Source: DATBQN01 sp963755825 (GTDB taxonomy: Bacteria > Acidobacteriota > Thermoanaerobaculia > Multivoradales > UBA5704). Taken from it: a stretch of 64,000 bases of DNA. A program made the translations under genes and the position numbers. This document shows, piece after piece, positions 17,862 through 26,068 of the stretch (position 1 is its first letter; every line of letters begins with the position of its first letter). The DNA lies in the NCBI GenBank assembly GCA_963755825.1, contig CAVWLA010000001.1:186001-250000 (forward strand), in the 5' to 3' direction. A model generated the notes under the pieces. The model did not search any database and was not told the DNA's origin. It saw nothing but the letters and a program-made list of their open reading frames with translations.

Positions 17862-18746
17862 GTGAAGGGCGCACGTCGCTCCTCGGGCTGCGCGGCTCTG
17901 CTCGTCGCCGTTCTCGTCCTCGCTGCGCCGAGCTGCGGGGCGTTGGGCGAGGAGCCGGCGGCGGCTCCCGAGGCGGCCGCTCACCGTCCGACCGACGCGG
18001 CCGCCGCCACCGAGGGCGCCGGCCGCTTTGGAACCGGCGCCAGCCTGCCACGCCTGGTGGTCGTCGACCTGCGGGAGGTCCTCGCGGCGCCGGTCGACTG
18101 GAAGGGGCCGGAGTGGCGGCGGTTCGCCCTCGCCATCGCCGGCGTCGGCGGCGCGGCGCTCCTCGACGGCACCGTGCGGAAGGCCGACGGGCGTCTCCAC
18201 AGCCGTTTCGCCGACCACCTGGCCGATGCGGCCGAGCCTCTCGGCAGCACGGACTCCTTCGCCGTCCTCGGGCTGTTCTACGCCGGCGGGGTGGCCGCGG
18301 ACGACGTGCGGGCCCGCTCGACGGCGGTGGACGGCTTGCTCGCCGCGGCCTTCGCCGGCGGCGTCAGCTCGGCGGTCAAGACGGTCGTCGGCCGCAAGCG
18401 TCCGCATGACACCGCGAAGACCTTCGATTTCGCGCCGCTGAGCAGCAATGCGTCCTTTCCCTCGGGCCACGCGACGCAGGCCTTCGCCGTCGCCGCGGCG
18501 ATCGCGACGCACTACGACTCCGCCTGGATCAAGGGGCTCTCGTACGGCTCGGCGGCCCTCGTCGGCTTCGCCCGCATCCACCATCAGGCGCACTTCCTGT
18601 CGGACGTGACGGCCGGCGCCATCCTCGGCGCCGCGGTCGGCCGCTCCGTCGTGCACCACAACCAGCGCCAGCGCTCCCGCCATGCGCTGATGCCGATGGT
18701 GGGGCCGCGGGGCCAGCCGGGCGTCGGGATGGCGCTCAGCTTCTGA
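17862..18746 (+). CDS. PAP2-family membrane-associated phosphatase
   Basis: The three PAP2 motifs are in order: KTVVGRKRP (K-x6-RP), SFPSGHAT (PSGH) and ARIHHQAHFLSD (a variant of SR-x5-H-x3-D with Ala-Arg). The family removes phosphate from lipids such as undecaprenyl-pyrophosphate, phosphatidylglycerol-phosphate or lipid A. The N-terminus is a signal or anchor (CAALLVAVLVLAAPSCGALG); a lipobox is not convincing. Hydrophobic stretches are fewer than in six-helix PAP2 proteins, so it may be a periplasmic, membrane-attached form. The GTG start is preceded by GAGGGGAGGAA. With the two-component system before it and an ArnT-like gene 86 bp behind, a role in lipid A or undecaprenyl recycling is likely. 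Confidence 0.88.
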   Translation: MKGARRSSGCAALLVAVLVLAAPSCGALGEEPAAAPEAAAHRPTDAAAATEGAGRFGTGASLPRLVVVDLREVLAAPVDWKGPEWRRFALAIAGVGGAALLDGTVRKADGRLHSRFADHLADAAEPLGSTDSFAVLGLFYAGGVAADDVRARSTAVDGLLAAAFAGGVSSAVKTVVGRKRPHDTAKTFDFAPLSSNASFPSGHATQAFAVAAAIATHYDSAWIKGLSYGSAALVGFARIHHQAHFLSDVTAGAILGAAVGRSVVHHNQRQRSRHALMPMVGPRGQPGVGMALSF

Positions 18747-18832
18747 CCTCTTCGGTCGCTGCGATCCCCGTCCGGCCGCTCGGTCCGCGCCGCGGCGGGG
18801 CCGCCGCGCTCGAGCGCGCCGTCGGCCGCTTC

Positions 18833-20410
18833 GTGGTCCGCCGCTACGGCTGGTGCGCCGCGCTGGTGATGGCGGTGATGGCGGTCAACGTCTTCCTCCG
18901 CCTGAGCTCGACCTTCATCAGCGACTCCGACGAGGCGCGCTACGGCGTCTCCGCCTACGAGATGCTGCGCAGCCGCTCCTTCCTCGTCACCACCTATGCC
19001 GGGCAGCCCGAGTACTGGAACCTGAAGCCGCCGCTCGGCTACTGGATGATCGCCCTCTCCTATCGCCTCTTCGGCTTCACGCCGTTCGCGCTGCGCCTCC
19101 CCTCGGCGCTCTTCGGCCTGCTCGTCGTCGCCGGCACCATGGCCTTCGCCAAACGCTGGGGCAACCGCCGGCTCGCCGTCGTCGCCGGTCTGATCGTCGC
19201 CACAGCCTTCGGCTTCCTCTCCAACCATGGGGCGCGCAGCGGCGACCTCGACGCCGCGCTCACCTTTCTGCTCCTCCTCGCGGCGGCGCAGCTGGCGCGG
19301 CTCGCCCGCGCGCCGCGCCGGCGCTGGACGATGCTGGCGCTCGCCGCCGTCTTCGGCTGCGCCTTCCTGCTCAAGAGCTTCGCCATCCTGCCGATGGTCG
19401 CCGTCGGCGCCGCCTGGGCGCTCTGGAGCGGCGCCTGGCGCCGGCTGCGCCTGGCGGACTGCCTCCTCGCCGGCGGCCTGTTCACCCTCATCGTCGCGGC
19501 CTGGGCGGCCGCCCGCTGGTACGCCGACGGCACGCCGTATTTCCTCCTCCGCATGCTGCGCGAGGATCTCTTCCTGCGCTCGACACGGATCATCGACAAC
19601 ACCACCTTCTCGCCGTTCGGCTACGTCACCGCGCTCTTCGATCGCTTCGCGCCGTGGCCTGTCGTCATCGTCGTCGCCGTCTGGTTGAGCCTCACCTGGC
19701 CGGGCTGGCGGCCGAGCGCGCTCGCCCGCCGCCTGCGCCGCGGCGTGCTGCCGCTCCTCGTCCTCTGGGTCGCGGTGCCGCTGGTGCTCTTCTCCCTCTG
19801 CCGCACCCAGCACCACTGGTACCTCGACCCCACCTACCCGGCCTGCGCCATGCTCGCCGGCCTCGCCGTGCTGACCCTGCTGCGCCTGCCGCGGCCGGGA
19901 CGGCCGCGGCAGGCGGCGCTCGCCCTCCTCCTGGTGTTGCCGGTCGCCCTCTGCGAGGCGCGCATCGCCTACCGGGTGATCGCGCGCGAGCGCATGACGC
20001 CCCACCAGCGCCTCCTGGCGCGCCTGCGGCACGAGCGCGGCCGGCTCGCCCGCGAGCTGGTGGCGGGCTATCCGCTCCAGCACTCGGAGCGCTTCCTCCT
20101 CGAGGTGGTCGACGGCTTCGACGTGCTCGACGTGGCGGACGGCCCTCCCACGCCGGGGCTGCGGCCGGCCGAGGGCGACCTCATCCTCGGCTCGATGGCG
20201 CCGGGCGCCTTCGCCGCCTGGCGCTCGCCGGGCGGCGGCGCCGAGCGCATCGCCGGCGACGGCCGTTGCTCGATCTATCGCAACGCTCGCCGCGGGCCGT
20301 CTCAGGGCCGCGGCCTGCTGCCGGCACAGGTCGCCCGGCTCGACCCCCGCGAGCGCGCCGGCCGGGCGGTCCGAGCGGCGGTCGGCGGCCGACCGCGCGG
20401 GCTGCCCTAG
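18833..20410 (+). CDS. ArnT-like (GT83/PMT family) membrane glycosyltransferase
   Basis: The 525-residue protein has about ten to twelve hydrophobic segments. After the first helix it carries FISDSDEARYGVSAYEML, with the acidic DxDE-like site of the GT-C fold, and later NLKPPLGYWMIALSYRLFG and ARSGDLDAALTF, all typical of ArnT and the PMT superfamily. ArnT moves 4-amino-4-deoxy-arabinose from undecaprenyl-phosphate to lipid A in the periplasm. The sugar here is unknown, since no Arn sugar genes are near. The start is a GTG at 18833; upstream in-frame codons exist but no better ribosome site is seen. The C-terminal 40 residues are Arg/Pro-rich and may be a frayed end. Confidence 0.85.
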   Translation: MVRRYGWCAALVMAVMAVNVFLRLSSTFISDSDEARYGVSAYEMLRSRSFLVTTYAGQPEYWNLKPPLGYWMIALSYRLFGFTPFALRLPSALFGLLVVAGTMAFAKRWGNRRLAVVAGLIVATAFGFLSNHGARSGDLDAALTFLLLLAAAQLARLARAPRRRWTMLALAAVFGCAFLLKSFAILPMVAVGAAWALWSGAWRRLRLADCLLAGGLFTLIVAAWAAARWYADGTPYFLLRMLREDLFLRSTRIIDNTTFSPFGYVTALFDRFAPWPVVIVVAVWLSLTWPGWRPSALARRLRRGVLPLLVLWVAVPLVLFSLCRTQHHWYLDPTYPACAMLAGLAVLTLLRLPRPGRPRQAALALLLVLPVALCEARIAYRVIARERMTPHQRLLARLRHERGRLARELVAGYPLQHSERFLLEVVDGFDVLDVADGPPTPGLRPAEGDLILGSMAPGAFAAWRSPGGGAERIAGDGRCSIYRNARRGPSQGRGLLPAQVARLDPRERAGRAVRAAVGGRPRGLP

Positions 20411-20456
20411 CCGGCGCGGGCGGCGGCTCAGGGTCCGCGGGCCCCGGTGGGAGCCC

Positions 20457-21749
20457 TCAGCGGACGGCGACGAGCGTCACGTCAACCCGCCGGTTGCGGC
20501 GCCGGCCGGCGGTGGTGTCGTTGGTCGCCAACGGCTCGTCCGCCCCCCGCGACTCGACGTGGAGGGCGGTGCGCGGCACCCCGGCGGCGGTGAGGTAGAG
20601 GACGACGGCGTTGGCGCGGGTGAGGGCGACGACGCGGTTGCCCTCGGCGCCGCCGGTCGAGTCGGCATGGCCGACGATCTCGGCATGGAGCGCGCCCGCC
20701 CGCAGGCGCGCCGCCACGGCGTCGAGCTGCAGGCGCGCGGCGCGATCGAGGGCGGTGCCGCCGCGCGCGAAGTCGATGCGCACCAGCTCGCGCGCCGGCG
20801 AGGCGGCGGGCGGCGGAGTTGCCGCGTCGCCCGCCGCCGCCGTCACCGGCAGGTCGGAGGGGACGAAGTCGGCGGCGGCGACGAGCTTGCGGCCGGCGGC
20901 CGAGAGGACGAAGGCGAGCAGGTCGCGCGCCGCGCCCCGCGGCTCGCCGGCTGTGTAGAGGAGGAGCGGCCGGTAGATCGGGTAGGTGCCGGTGCGCACC
21001 GTCTGCAGGCTCGCCTGGATCGCCGGCTGGCCGGCCGCCGGCGCGACGCCGATCGCCTTGACCGCCGGCGACAGCCAGCCGAGCCCGACGTAGGAGATGG
21101 CGGCGGGATCGGCGGCGACCTTCTTCAGGATGGCGCCGTTCTCCTCCACCACCTCGGTCGCCGCGGCGAAGTCCTCCGGCCCGTGGTCGTTGCCGCGGCG
21201 CAGCACCTTGTCGCGGAAGAAGGCGTGAGTTCCCGAGTAGCTCGGCCGCGAGATGCGGTGCACGGGGAGGTCGGCGCCGCCGACCTCGCTCCAGTTGCGA
21301 ATCCTGCCCGTGAAGAGATCGGAGAGCTGGGCGATCGACAGCTCGCCGACCGGGTTGCCGGGGTGGACGACGACGGCGATGCCGTCGTAGCCGAGCACGT
21401 ACTCGCGGAGCTCGAGCCCGAGGCGCTTGGCGGCGGCGACCTCGTCGGCTTTGACGCTCCGCGACGAGGCGCCGAGCGCCGCCGAGCCGTCGAGGAGACC
21501 GACGAAGGCGGTCGCCGAGCCGAGCGCCTCCCAGCGCACCTCGACGTCGGGATGGAGGCGCCTGTATGCCTTGGCGATCTCCTGGCCGAGGATGCCGCCG
21601 ATGGTGTCCGAGCCCTTCACCTGCACGACCTGCGCGCCGGGCGCTGGAGCCGCCGGCGATGCCGCGGCGCCGGCGGGCGGGGCGAGCGAGGGGAGCGAGA
21701 GGAGCGCGATGCCGAGCGCGAGCCCGGTGGAGAGAGCGTTGCCACGCAT
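20457..21749 (-). CDS. PstS-like phosphate-binding protein fused to a C-terminal OmpA-like domain
   Basis: The ATG stands behind AGGAGGG. The 430-residue product has a signal peptide (LALGIALLSLPSLAPPAGA), then a PstS/PBP-like domain of about residues 45-300 (VKGSDTIGGILGQEIAKAY, ALGASSRSV, FTGRIRNWSEVGG, RPSYSGTHAFFRDKVL, ISYVGLGWL, YPIYRPLLLYT). Residues of about 325-430 are an OmpA C-terminal peptidoglycan-binding domain (VRIDFARGGTALD, EIVGHADSTGG, NRVVALTRANAV, RRRNRRVDVTLV). The fusion would hold a phosphate-type binding protein on the cell wall instead of delivering ligand to a transporter. No pst permease genes are nearby. The adjacent TonB-like gene is 59 bp upstream and probably cotranscribed. 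Confidence 0.93.
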   Translation of the reverse strand: MRGNALSTGLALGIALLSLPSLAPPAGAAASPAAPAPGAQVVQVKGSDTIGGILGQEIAKAYRRLHPDVEVRWEALGSATAFVGLLDGSAALGASSRSVKADEVAAAKRLGLELREYVLGYDGIAVVVHPGNPVGELSIAQLSDLFTGRIRNWSEVGGADLPVHRISRPSYSGTHAFFRDKVLRRGNDHGPEDFAAATEVVEENGAILKKVAADPAAISYVGLGWLSPAVKAIGVAPAAGQPAIQASLQTVRTGTYPIYRPLLLYTAGEPRGAARDLLAFVLSAAGRKLVAAADFVPSDLPVTAAAGDAATPPPAASPARELVRIDFARGGTALDRAARLQLDAVAARLRAGALHAEIVGHADSTGGAEGNRVVALTRANAVVLYLTAAGVPRTALHVESRGADEPLATNDTTAGRRRNRRVDVTLVAVR

Positions 21750-21808
21750 GATCGAAGACCCTCCTGTCGAAGGATGCGAGCGAGCACCAGCGCCGGCGGG
21801 GAAGCCGC

Positions 21809-22669
21809 CTAGCGAAACGAGACCGGCCAGTTGATCCACACCGCCACCGGCCGTCCGTCCCGGCGGCCGGGCGCGAAGCGGTAGCGTCCGACCGCATCGA
21901 GCGCCGACTCCTCGAAGGCGGCGAGGTCGAGGCGCGAGCGGTAGACCTTGGCCTCGGCGACGCGTCCGGCGGGGTCGACGAGCAGCCGGCAGACGATCGT
22001 CGGCCGCAGGGCGGCGCCGGCCGGTGCGGCGGGAGGGGCGCCGGCGAGGAGCGCGGGGAGGGCGTCGCGCGGGCCGGCGAGCGCCGTCGCCTCGACGGCG
22101 TTCGCCGCGAGCGGCGCCGCCGTCGCCCCGGCCGTCGATCCAGTGGCCGCCACGTCGCCGCCGTGCGCCGCGTCGAGGCGAGAGAAGGCGAAGCCGGCGA
22201 CGACGAGGGCGCCGAGGAGGGCGAGAGCGCCGAGGGCGAGCACGCGGCCGCGGCCGGCGGCGGGCGCCGGCGCGGGGGGAGTGGCCGCGGCCGCTCCGGC
22301 GCCGCTGGCGGGCCCGGGCGCCGCCATGCGCGCCGGCCGCGGCCGCGCGGGCGCCGGCACCGTGCCGTCGTCGATCCGCGCCGCGGCGTCGAGCAGCATG
22401 TCGCGCAGCTCGCCGTGGAGGGTGCGCTCGGCGGTCGTCGCCGCGGCGTCGATCTGGAAGTAGCCGGAGCGCGCGGCGACGAGGGCGATGAAGGCGTCCT
22501 CCCCGGTGAGATCCTCGAAGACCGCGTGCACCGGCCGCCCGTCGACGAGGTGGAGCGCGCCGCTCGCCTCCGGCGCCAGGACGCGGATGGCGCAGGTGCG
22601 CCCGGACAGGCCCTGGACCTGGATCAGGTCGGCGAGCGCGAACTCGGCTAGGTCTCCGGCGATCTTCAT
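21809..22669 (-). CDS. DUF4388 (PATAN)-TonB C-terminal fusion protein with one membrane segment
   Basis: The start MKIAGDLAEFALADLIQVQG begins exactly like DUF4388 domains, so I choose the ATG at 22669 over an Arg-rich upstream extension. Residues 1-110 are this cytoplasmic domain (GALHLVDGRPVHAVFEDLTGEDAFIALV). A Pro/Ala linker and one transmembrane helix follow (VLALGALALLGALVVAGFAF, about 140-160). The last 70 residues are a TonB C-terminal-like domain (TIVCRLLVDPAGRVAEAKVYRSR, ALDAVGRYRFAPGRRDGRPV). DUF4388 is usual in gliding- and signalling-type proteins. Joined to a TonB end it could couple a cytoplasmic signal to the outer membrane. It precedes the PstS-OmpA gene on the same strand. 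Confidence 0.82.
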   Translation of the reverse strand: MKIAGDLAEFALADLIQVQGLSGRTCAIRVLAPEASGALHLVDGRPVHAVFEDLTGEDAFIALVAARSGYFQIDAAATTAERTLHGELRDMLLDAAARIDDGTVPAPARPRPARMAAPGPASGAGAAAATPPAPAPAAGRGRVLALGALALLGALVVAGFAFSRLDAAHGGDVAATGSTAGATAAPLAANAVEATALAGPRDALPALLAGAPPAAPAGAALRPTIVCRLLVDPAGRVAEAKVYRSRLDLAAFEESALDAVGRYRFAPGRRDGRPVAVWINWPVSFR

Positions 22670-22741
22670 GGTCGGCTTGGGATCGAGGTATGGCGCCAGC
22701 CTACGGGGAGCGCACGGCGGCCGCATGGCGGGGGTGTGACC

Positions 22742-22813
22742 CCTGCGCGTCGTCACGCGGTGACGCCTGCGCGTCGCGACGCGGTGATCCCCCGCGCGTC
22801 GGTGCGCCGCGAC
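22742..22813. repeat. Three imperfect 24-bp tandem repeats
   Basis: The units begin at 22742, 22766 and 22790. Units one and two share CCTGCGCGTCG and ACGCGGTGA; unit three is more diverged. They fill the gap between divergent genes (starts at 22669 and 22917). The half-elements GTCACGCGGTGAC make short inverted repeats, so an operator role is possible. Nothing else is seen in this gap. Confidence 0.6.
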
Positions 22814-22916
22814 CCCCGCCGTCCCGCGCCGCCGGCCGCGCGCACCTCTCATTGGTAGGCAACCCGCGCCGCCTCCTGCCTCGACCCGCAGTCAACCCGC
22901 GAGGGCCGCTCCGACC

Positions 22917-25394
22917 ATGACCTCCAGCCCGCCTCCGATCGCCGCCGAGCCGAGCTCCGGCTCACTCCTCGAGAACTTCGGCCGCGACCTCCGTTTGGCG
23001 GTGCGGGTGCTGGCGAAGAGCCCCGGCTTCACGGCGGCGGCGGTGCTCTGCCTGGGGCTCGGCATCGGCGCCGTCGCCGCCGTCTTCGGCGTCTTCGACG
23101 CGGTGCTGCTGCGCGCCCTGCCATTCCACCAGCCCGACCGCATCGTCGGCGTGCTCGGCCAGGACGAGCGGAACCCGCGGCTGCCGCTCTCGATGCCGGA
23201 GTTCCTCGACCTGCGCGATCAGCGCGGCGTCTTCTCGCAGGTGGCGGCGGGCAACGCCGCCTTCGTCAACCTGACCGGCGTCGACGAGCCGGCGCAGCTC
23301 CTCGGCGCCTATGCCTCGGCCGGCTTCTTCCCGCTCCTCGGCGTGCAGCCGGCGCTCGGCCGCACCTTCCGGCCGGAGGAGGAGGTGGCTGCCAACCGCC
23401 ACGCGGTGGTGCTCACCGACGGCATCTGGCGGCGGCGCTTCGGCGCCGACCCGCGCGTCATCGGCCGCAAGGTGACGCTCTCCGATCAGCCCTACACGGT
23501 GATCGGCGTCCTCAAGGACGACTTCCACGCCGGCATCTTCCCCGCCGAGCCGGACCTCTGGCTGCCGCTGACGGTCGCCACCGGCAAGCTGCCGCCGCGC
23601 GACTTCCGTGGCCTGACGGTGACCGCGCGCCTGGCGCCCGGCGTCTCGGTCGGCACCGCGGTGGCGGCGATGAACGCGCTCTCCGAGCGCTACAAGCGCG
23701 ACTTCCCGCAGACCTACCGCGGCCGCCACGCCTGGCACCTGGTGCCGGTGCCGCTCTTCGAGCTGCTGGTGGGCAACGTGCGGCTCGGCCTCACGGTGCT
23801 CTTCGCGGCGGTCGGCCTGGTGCTCCTCATCGCCTGCGCCAACGTCGCCAACCTGATGCTCGCCCGCGCCACGGCGCGCGAGAAAGAGGTGGCCCTGCGC
23901 ACTGCCCTGGGCGCCGGCCGCGCCGGCCTCATCCGCCAGTTCCTCACCGAGGCGCTGGTGCTGGCTGGCGCCGGCGCCGCTCTCGGCCTGCTCCTCGCCT
24001 GGTGGGCGCTCAAGGGCCTCGTCGCGCTCAACCCGCAGAAGCTGCCGCGCCTGCACGAGATCGCTCTCGGCGGCCGCGCCGTCGCCTTCACCGCCGTGGT
24101 CGCCGTCGCCACCGCCATCGCCTTCGGCCTGGTGCCGGCGCTCCGCGGCTCGCGCGCCGGCCACGACCTCCTCAAGGAGGGCGGCAAGACCTCGTCGGTG
24201 GGCACCGGCCGCCACGGCCTGCGCAGCGCGCTCGTCGTCGCCGAGATCGCCCTCTCGCTGGTGGTTCTGGTGGGTGCCGGCCTGGTGATCCGCAGCGTGC
24301 AGCGCATCGAGCAGGTCGACCCCGGCTTCAACGCCCCCGGCGTCCTCACCTTCCAGGTCTTCCTCTCGCCCGGCAAGTACATCAAGGACCCGGACCGCGC
24401 CGCCATCGCCGCGCGGCTGCTCGACCGCCTGCGCGCCCTCCCCGGCGTGGCGCGCACCGGGCTGGTCAACAGCCTGCCGCTCGGCCAGGTGCGGGTGCTG
24501 ATCGATGCCCTGATCGAGAACCATCCGCTCGCCCCCAACGAGTCGGCGCCGCAGGTCGACTGGCGCTCGGCGTCGCCCGGCTACTTCGAGGCGATGGGGA
24601 TCCCGCTCGTCGCCGGCCGCGTCTTCGCCGACTCCGACGCCGCCGGCACGCCGGGTGTGGCGGTCGTCGACGACTCGCTCGCCCGCCGCTTCTGGCCCAA
24701 CGAGAGCCCGCTCGGCAAGCGCCTGCGGCTCGACACCGGCAGCGGTCAGGTGAATTGGCTGACGGTCGTCGGGGTGGTCAAGAACGTCCGCGCCCTCGGG
24801 CTCGACGTCGACGCCGGGCAGGAGATCTACACCCCCTTCGCGCAGGTGCCGCGCCAGCTCCTCGCCTTCGCGGTGCGCACCAGCGGCGACCCGCTCGCCC
24901 TCGTCAACGCCGCCCGCCAGGCGGTGCACGGCGTCGACGCCAACCTGCCGGTGGAGAAGGTGTCGATGATGACCGAGGTCGTCGAGCGCTCGCTCGTCGG
25001 CCGCCGCTCCTACGCCATCCTCCTCGCCCTCTTCGCCGCCGTGGCGCTCGCTCTCGTCTCGGTGGGGGTCTACGGCGTCATGTCGTACACGGTGGTGCGC
25101 CGGGTGCAGGAGATCGGCATCCGCATGGCGCTCGGCGCGCGGCGGGCGGCGGTGCTGCAGATGGTCGTCACCCAGGGGATGGCGCTCGCCGGCGTCGGCA
25201 TCGGGCTCGGCCTCGCCCTCGCTCTCGCCTCCAGCCGCCTGGTGCAGAGCCTGCTCTTCGACGTCAGCTCGACCGACGTCCCCACCTTCGCCGCCGTCAC
25301 CGCGACGCTCCTCGCCCTCGCCCTCCTCGCCTGCTGGCTCCCCGCCATGCGGGCGACGCGCATCGATCCGATGGTCGCCCTGCGGGCGGACTGA
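22917..25394 (+). CDS. ADOP-type duplicated MacB/FtsX ABC permease
   Basis: The 825-residue protein is built of two MacB periplasmic/FtsX halves, the architecture called acidobacterial duplicated orphan permease. The first half begins RDLRLAVRVLAKSPGFTAAA with a helix to about 60, a periplasmic core to about 270, and three helices with the conserved LLIACANVANLMLARATARE. The second half begins near residue 430 (LRSALVVAEIALSLVVLVGAG) and ends with the matching RVQEIGIRMALGARRAAVLQ and LLACWLPAMRATRIDPMVALR. No ATPase gene is adjacent, as is usual for these orphans. They are abundant in Acidobacteriota, one of the main clues to the host. Substrate unknown; export of a lipid or peptide is assumed for the family. 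Confidence 0.95.
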   Translation: MTSSPPPIAAEPSSGSLLENFGRDLRLAVRVLAKSPGFTAAAVLCLGLGIGAVAAVFGVFDAVLLRALPFHQPDRIVGVLGQDERNPRLPLSMPEFLDLRDQRGVFSQVAAGNAAFVNLTGVDEPAQLLGAYASAGFFPLLGVQPALGRTFRPEEEVAANRHAVVLTDGIWRRRFGADPRVIGRKVTLSDQPYTVIGVLKDDFHAGIFPAEPDLWLPLTVATGKLPPRDFRGLTVTARLAPGVSVGTAVAAMNALSERYKRDFPQTYRGRHAWHLVPVPLFELLVGNVRLGLTVLFAAVGLVLLIACANVANLMLARATAREKEVALRTALGAGRAGLIRQFLTEALVLAGAGAALGLLLAWWALKGLVALNPQKLPRLHEIALGGRAVAFTAVVAVATAIAFGLVPALRGSRAGHDLLKEGGKTSSVGTGRHGLRSALVVAEIALSLVVLVGAGLVIRSVQRIEQVDPGFNAPGVLTFQVFLSPGKYIKDPDRAAIAARLLDRLRALPGVARTGLVNSLPLGQVRVLIDALIENHPLAPNESAPQVDWRSASPGYFEAMGIPLVAGRVFADSDAAGTPGVAVVDDSLARRFWPNESPLGKRLRLDTGSGQVNWLTVVGVVKNVRALGLDVDAGQEIYTPFAQVPRQLLAFAVRTSGDPLALVNAARQAVHGVDANLPVEKVSMMTEVVERSLVGRRSYAILLALFAAVALALVSVGVYGVMSYTVVRRVQEIGIRMALGARRAAVLQMVVTQGMALAGVGIGLGLALALASSRLVQSLLFDVSSTDVPTFAAVTATLLALALLACWLPAMRATRIDPMVALRAD

Positions 25395-25440
25395 TGTCTC
25401 GCGAGGGGCGGCGCGCCACCGCGCCGCCGTCCTGCGCGGT

Positions 25441-25500
25441 GGCTCAGCGCCTCAGTGCGCGTCAGTGCGCGTCAGTGCGCGTCGGTGAGCCTCAGTGTGC
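25441..25500. repeat. Six in-phase 10-bp repeats at the 3' end of a small gene
   Basis: Decamers of the type (C/G)TCAGTGCGC run head to tail: GGCTCAGCGC, CTCAGTGCGC, GTCAGTGCGC, GTCAGTGCGC, GTCGGTGAGC, CTCAGTGTGC. They lie between convergent genes, and the last covers the stop codon of the minus-strand gene. A 10-bp period places every copy on one helix face, but simple slippage would give the same pattern. Confidence 0.75.
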
Positions 25501-25866
25501 CTCGTCGCCGCCAGCGGCCGCGGGGGCCGGCTCGGCGGCGGGCTCGACCTCGCGGATGGTCAGCCAGCCGGTCCCCTTGAGGCTCGCGATGTCGATCTTG
25601 GCGTGGCAGCGGACGGGGACGTAGTCGAGGGTGAGGTCGCCGGCGATGGTGAGCTGGCCGGTGCCGTTCTCGAGGTCGGCGTGGGAGAGGTCGAGGTCTT
25701 CGTTGGCGATGCGCACGCCGAGCTCGGTGCCGCCCTTGGTCTCGGTGAACAGCACGTGCACGTAGCGCCGGTCGAGGGCGGCCTTGAAGGCGGCGAGGTT
25801 GGGCTCGGGGCGCAGGGAGACCACGATCGCCTGCTCTTTGGTGAGACGCTCTACGAGATCGTTCAT
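25492..25866 (-). CDS. Small cytoplasmic protein of unknown function, divergent from the cupin-MetRS gene
   Basis: The 124-residue protein has a strong AGGAGG 7 bp before its ATG. It reads as a soluble, beta-rich protein: NLAAFKAALDRRYVHVLFTE, then TELGVRIANEDLDLSHADLE, GQLTIAGDLTLDYVPVRCHA and GTGWLTIREVE. A 25-residue Pro/Ala/Glu tail ends in DEAH. There is one Cys, no signal peptide and no nucleotide or DNA-binding motif I recognise. It sits back to back with the cupin-MetRS fusion gene across about 200 bp, so the two may share regulation. I do not recognise the family. Confidence 0.75.
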   Translation of the reverse strand: MNDLVERLTKEQAIVVSLRPEPNLAAFKAALDRRYVHVLFTETKGGTELGVRIANEDLDLSHADLENGTGQLTIAGDLTLDYVPVRCHAKIDIASLKGTGWLTIREVEPAAEPAPAAAGGDEAH

Positions 25867-26068
25867 GGGATTTCCTCCTCGATATTGAAAGGTCGCTTGA
25901 GCGGGGGTCAACGGGACGGCCACCGGCGAGCCATTGTACGGCGACGGCAACCGCGCGCAAGGGGGCGCCGGCGCCGGCGCGCCGCGGCGACCTCTCCGCA
26001 CCTCGCTTAGAGATGGCAGGGCCGGTCCGCCCTGCGCTTCCCACGGACGCGCGCCGACGAGAGAGCCG

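Noticed and set aside
17845..17870. tRNA T-arm-like sequence (GGTTCGATTCC on the minus strand)
   Set aside because: The flanking bases do not form the 5-bp T stem and no acceptor or anticodon arm is found. It lies just before the PAP2 start codon.
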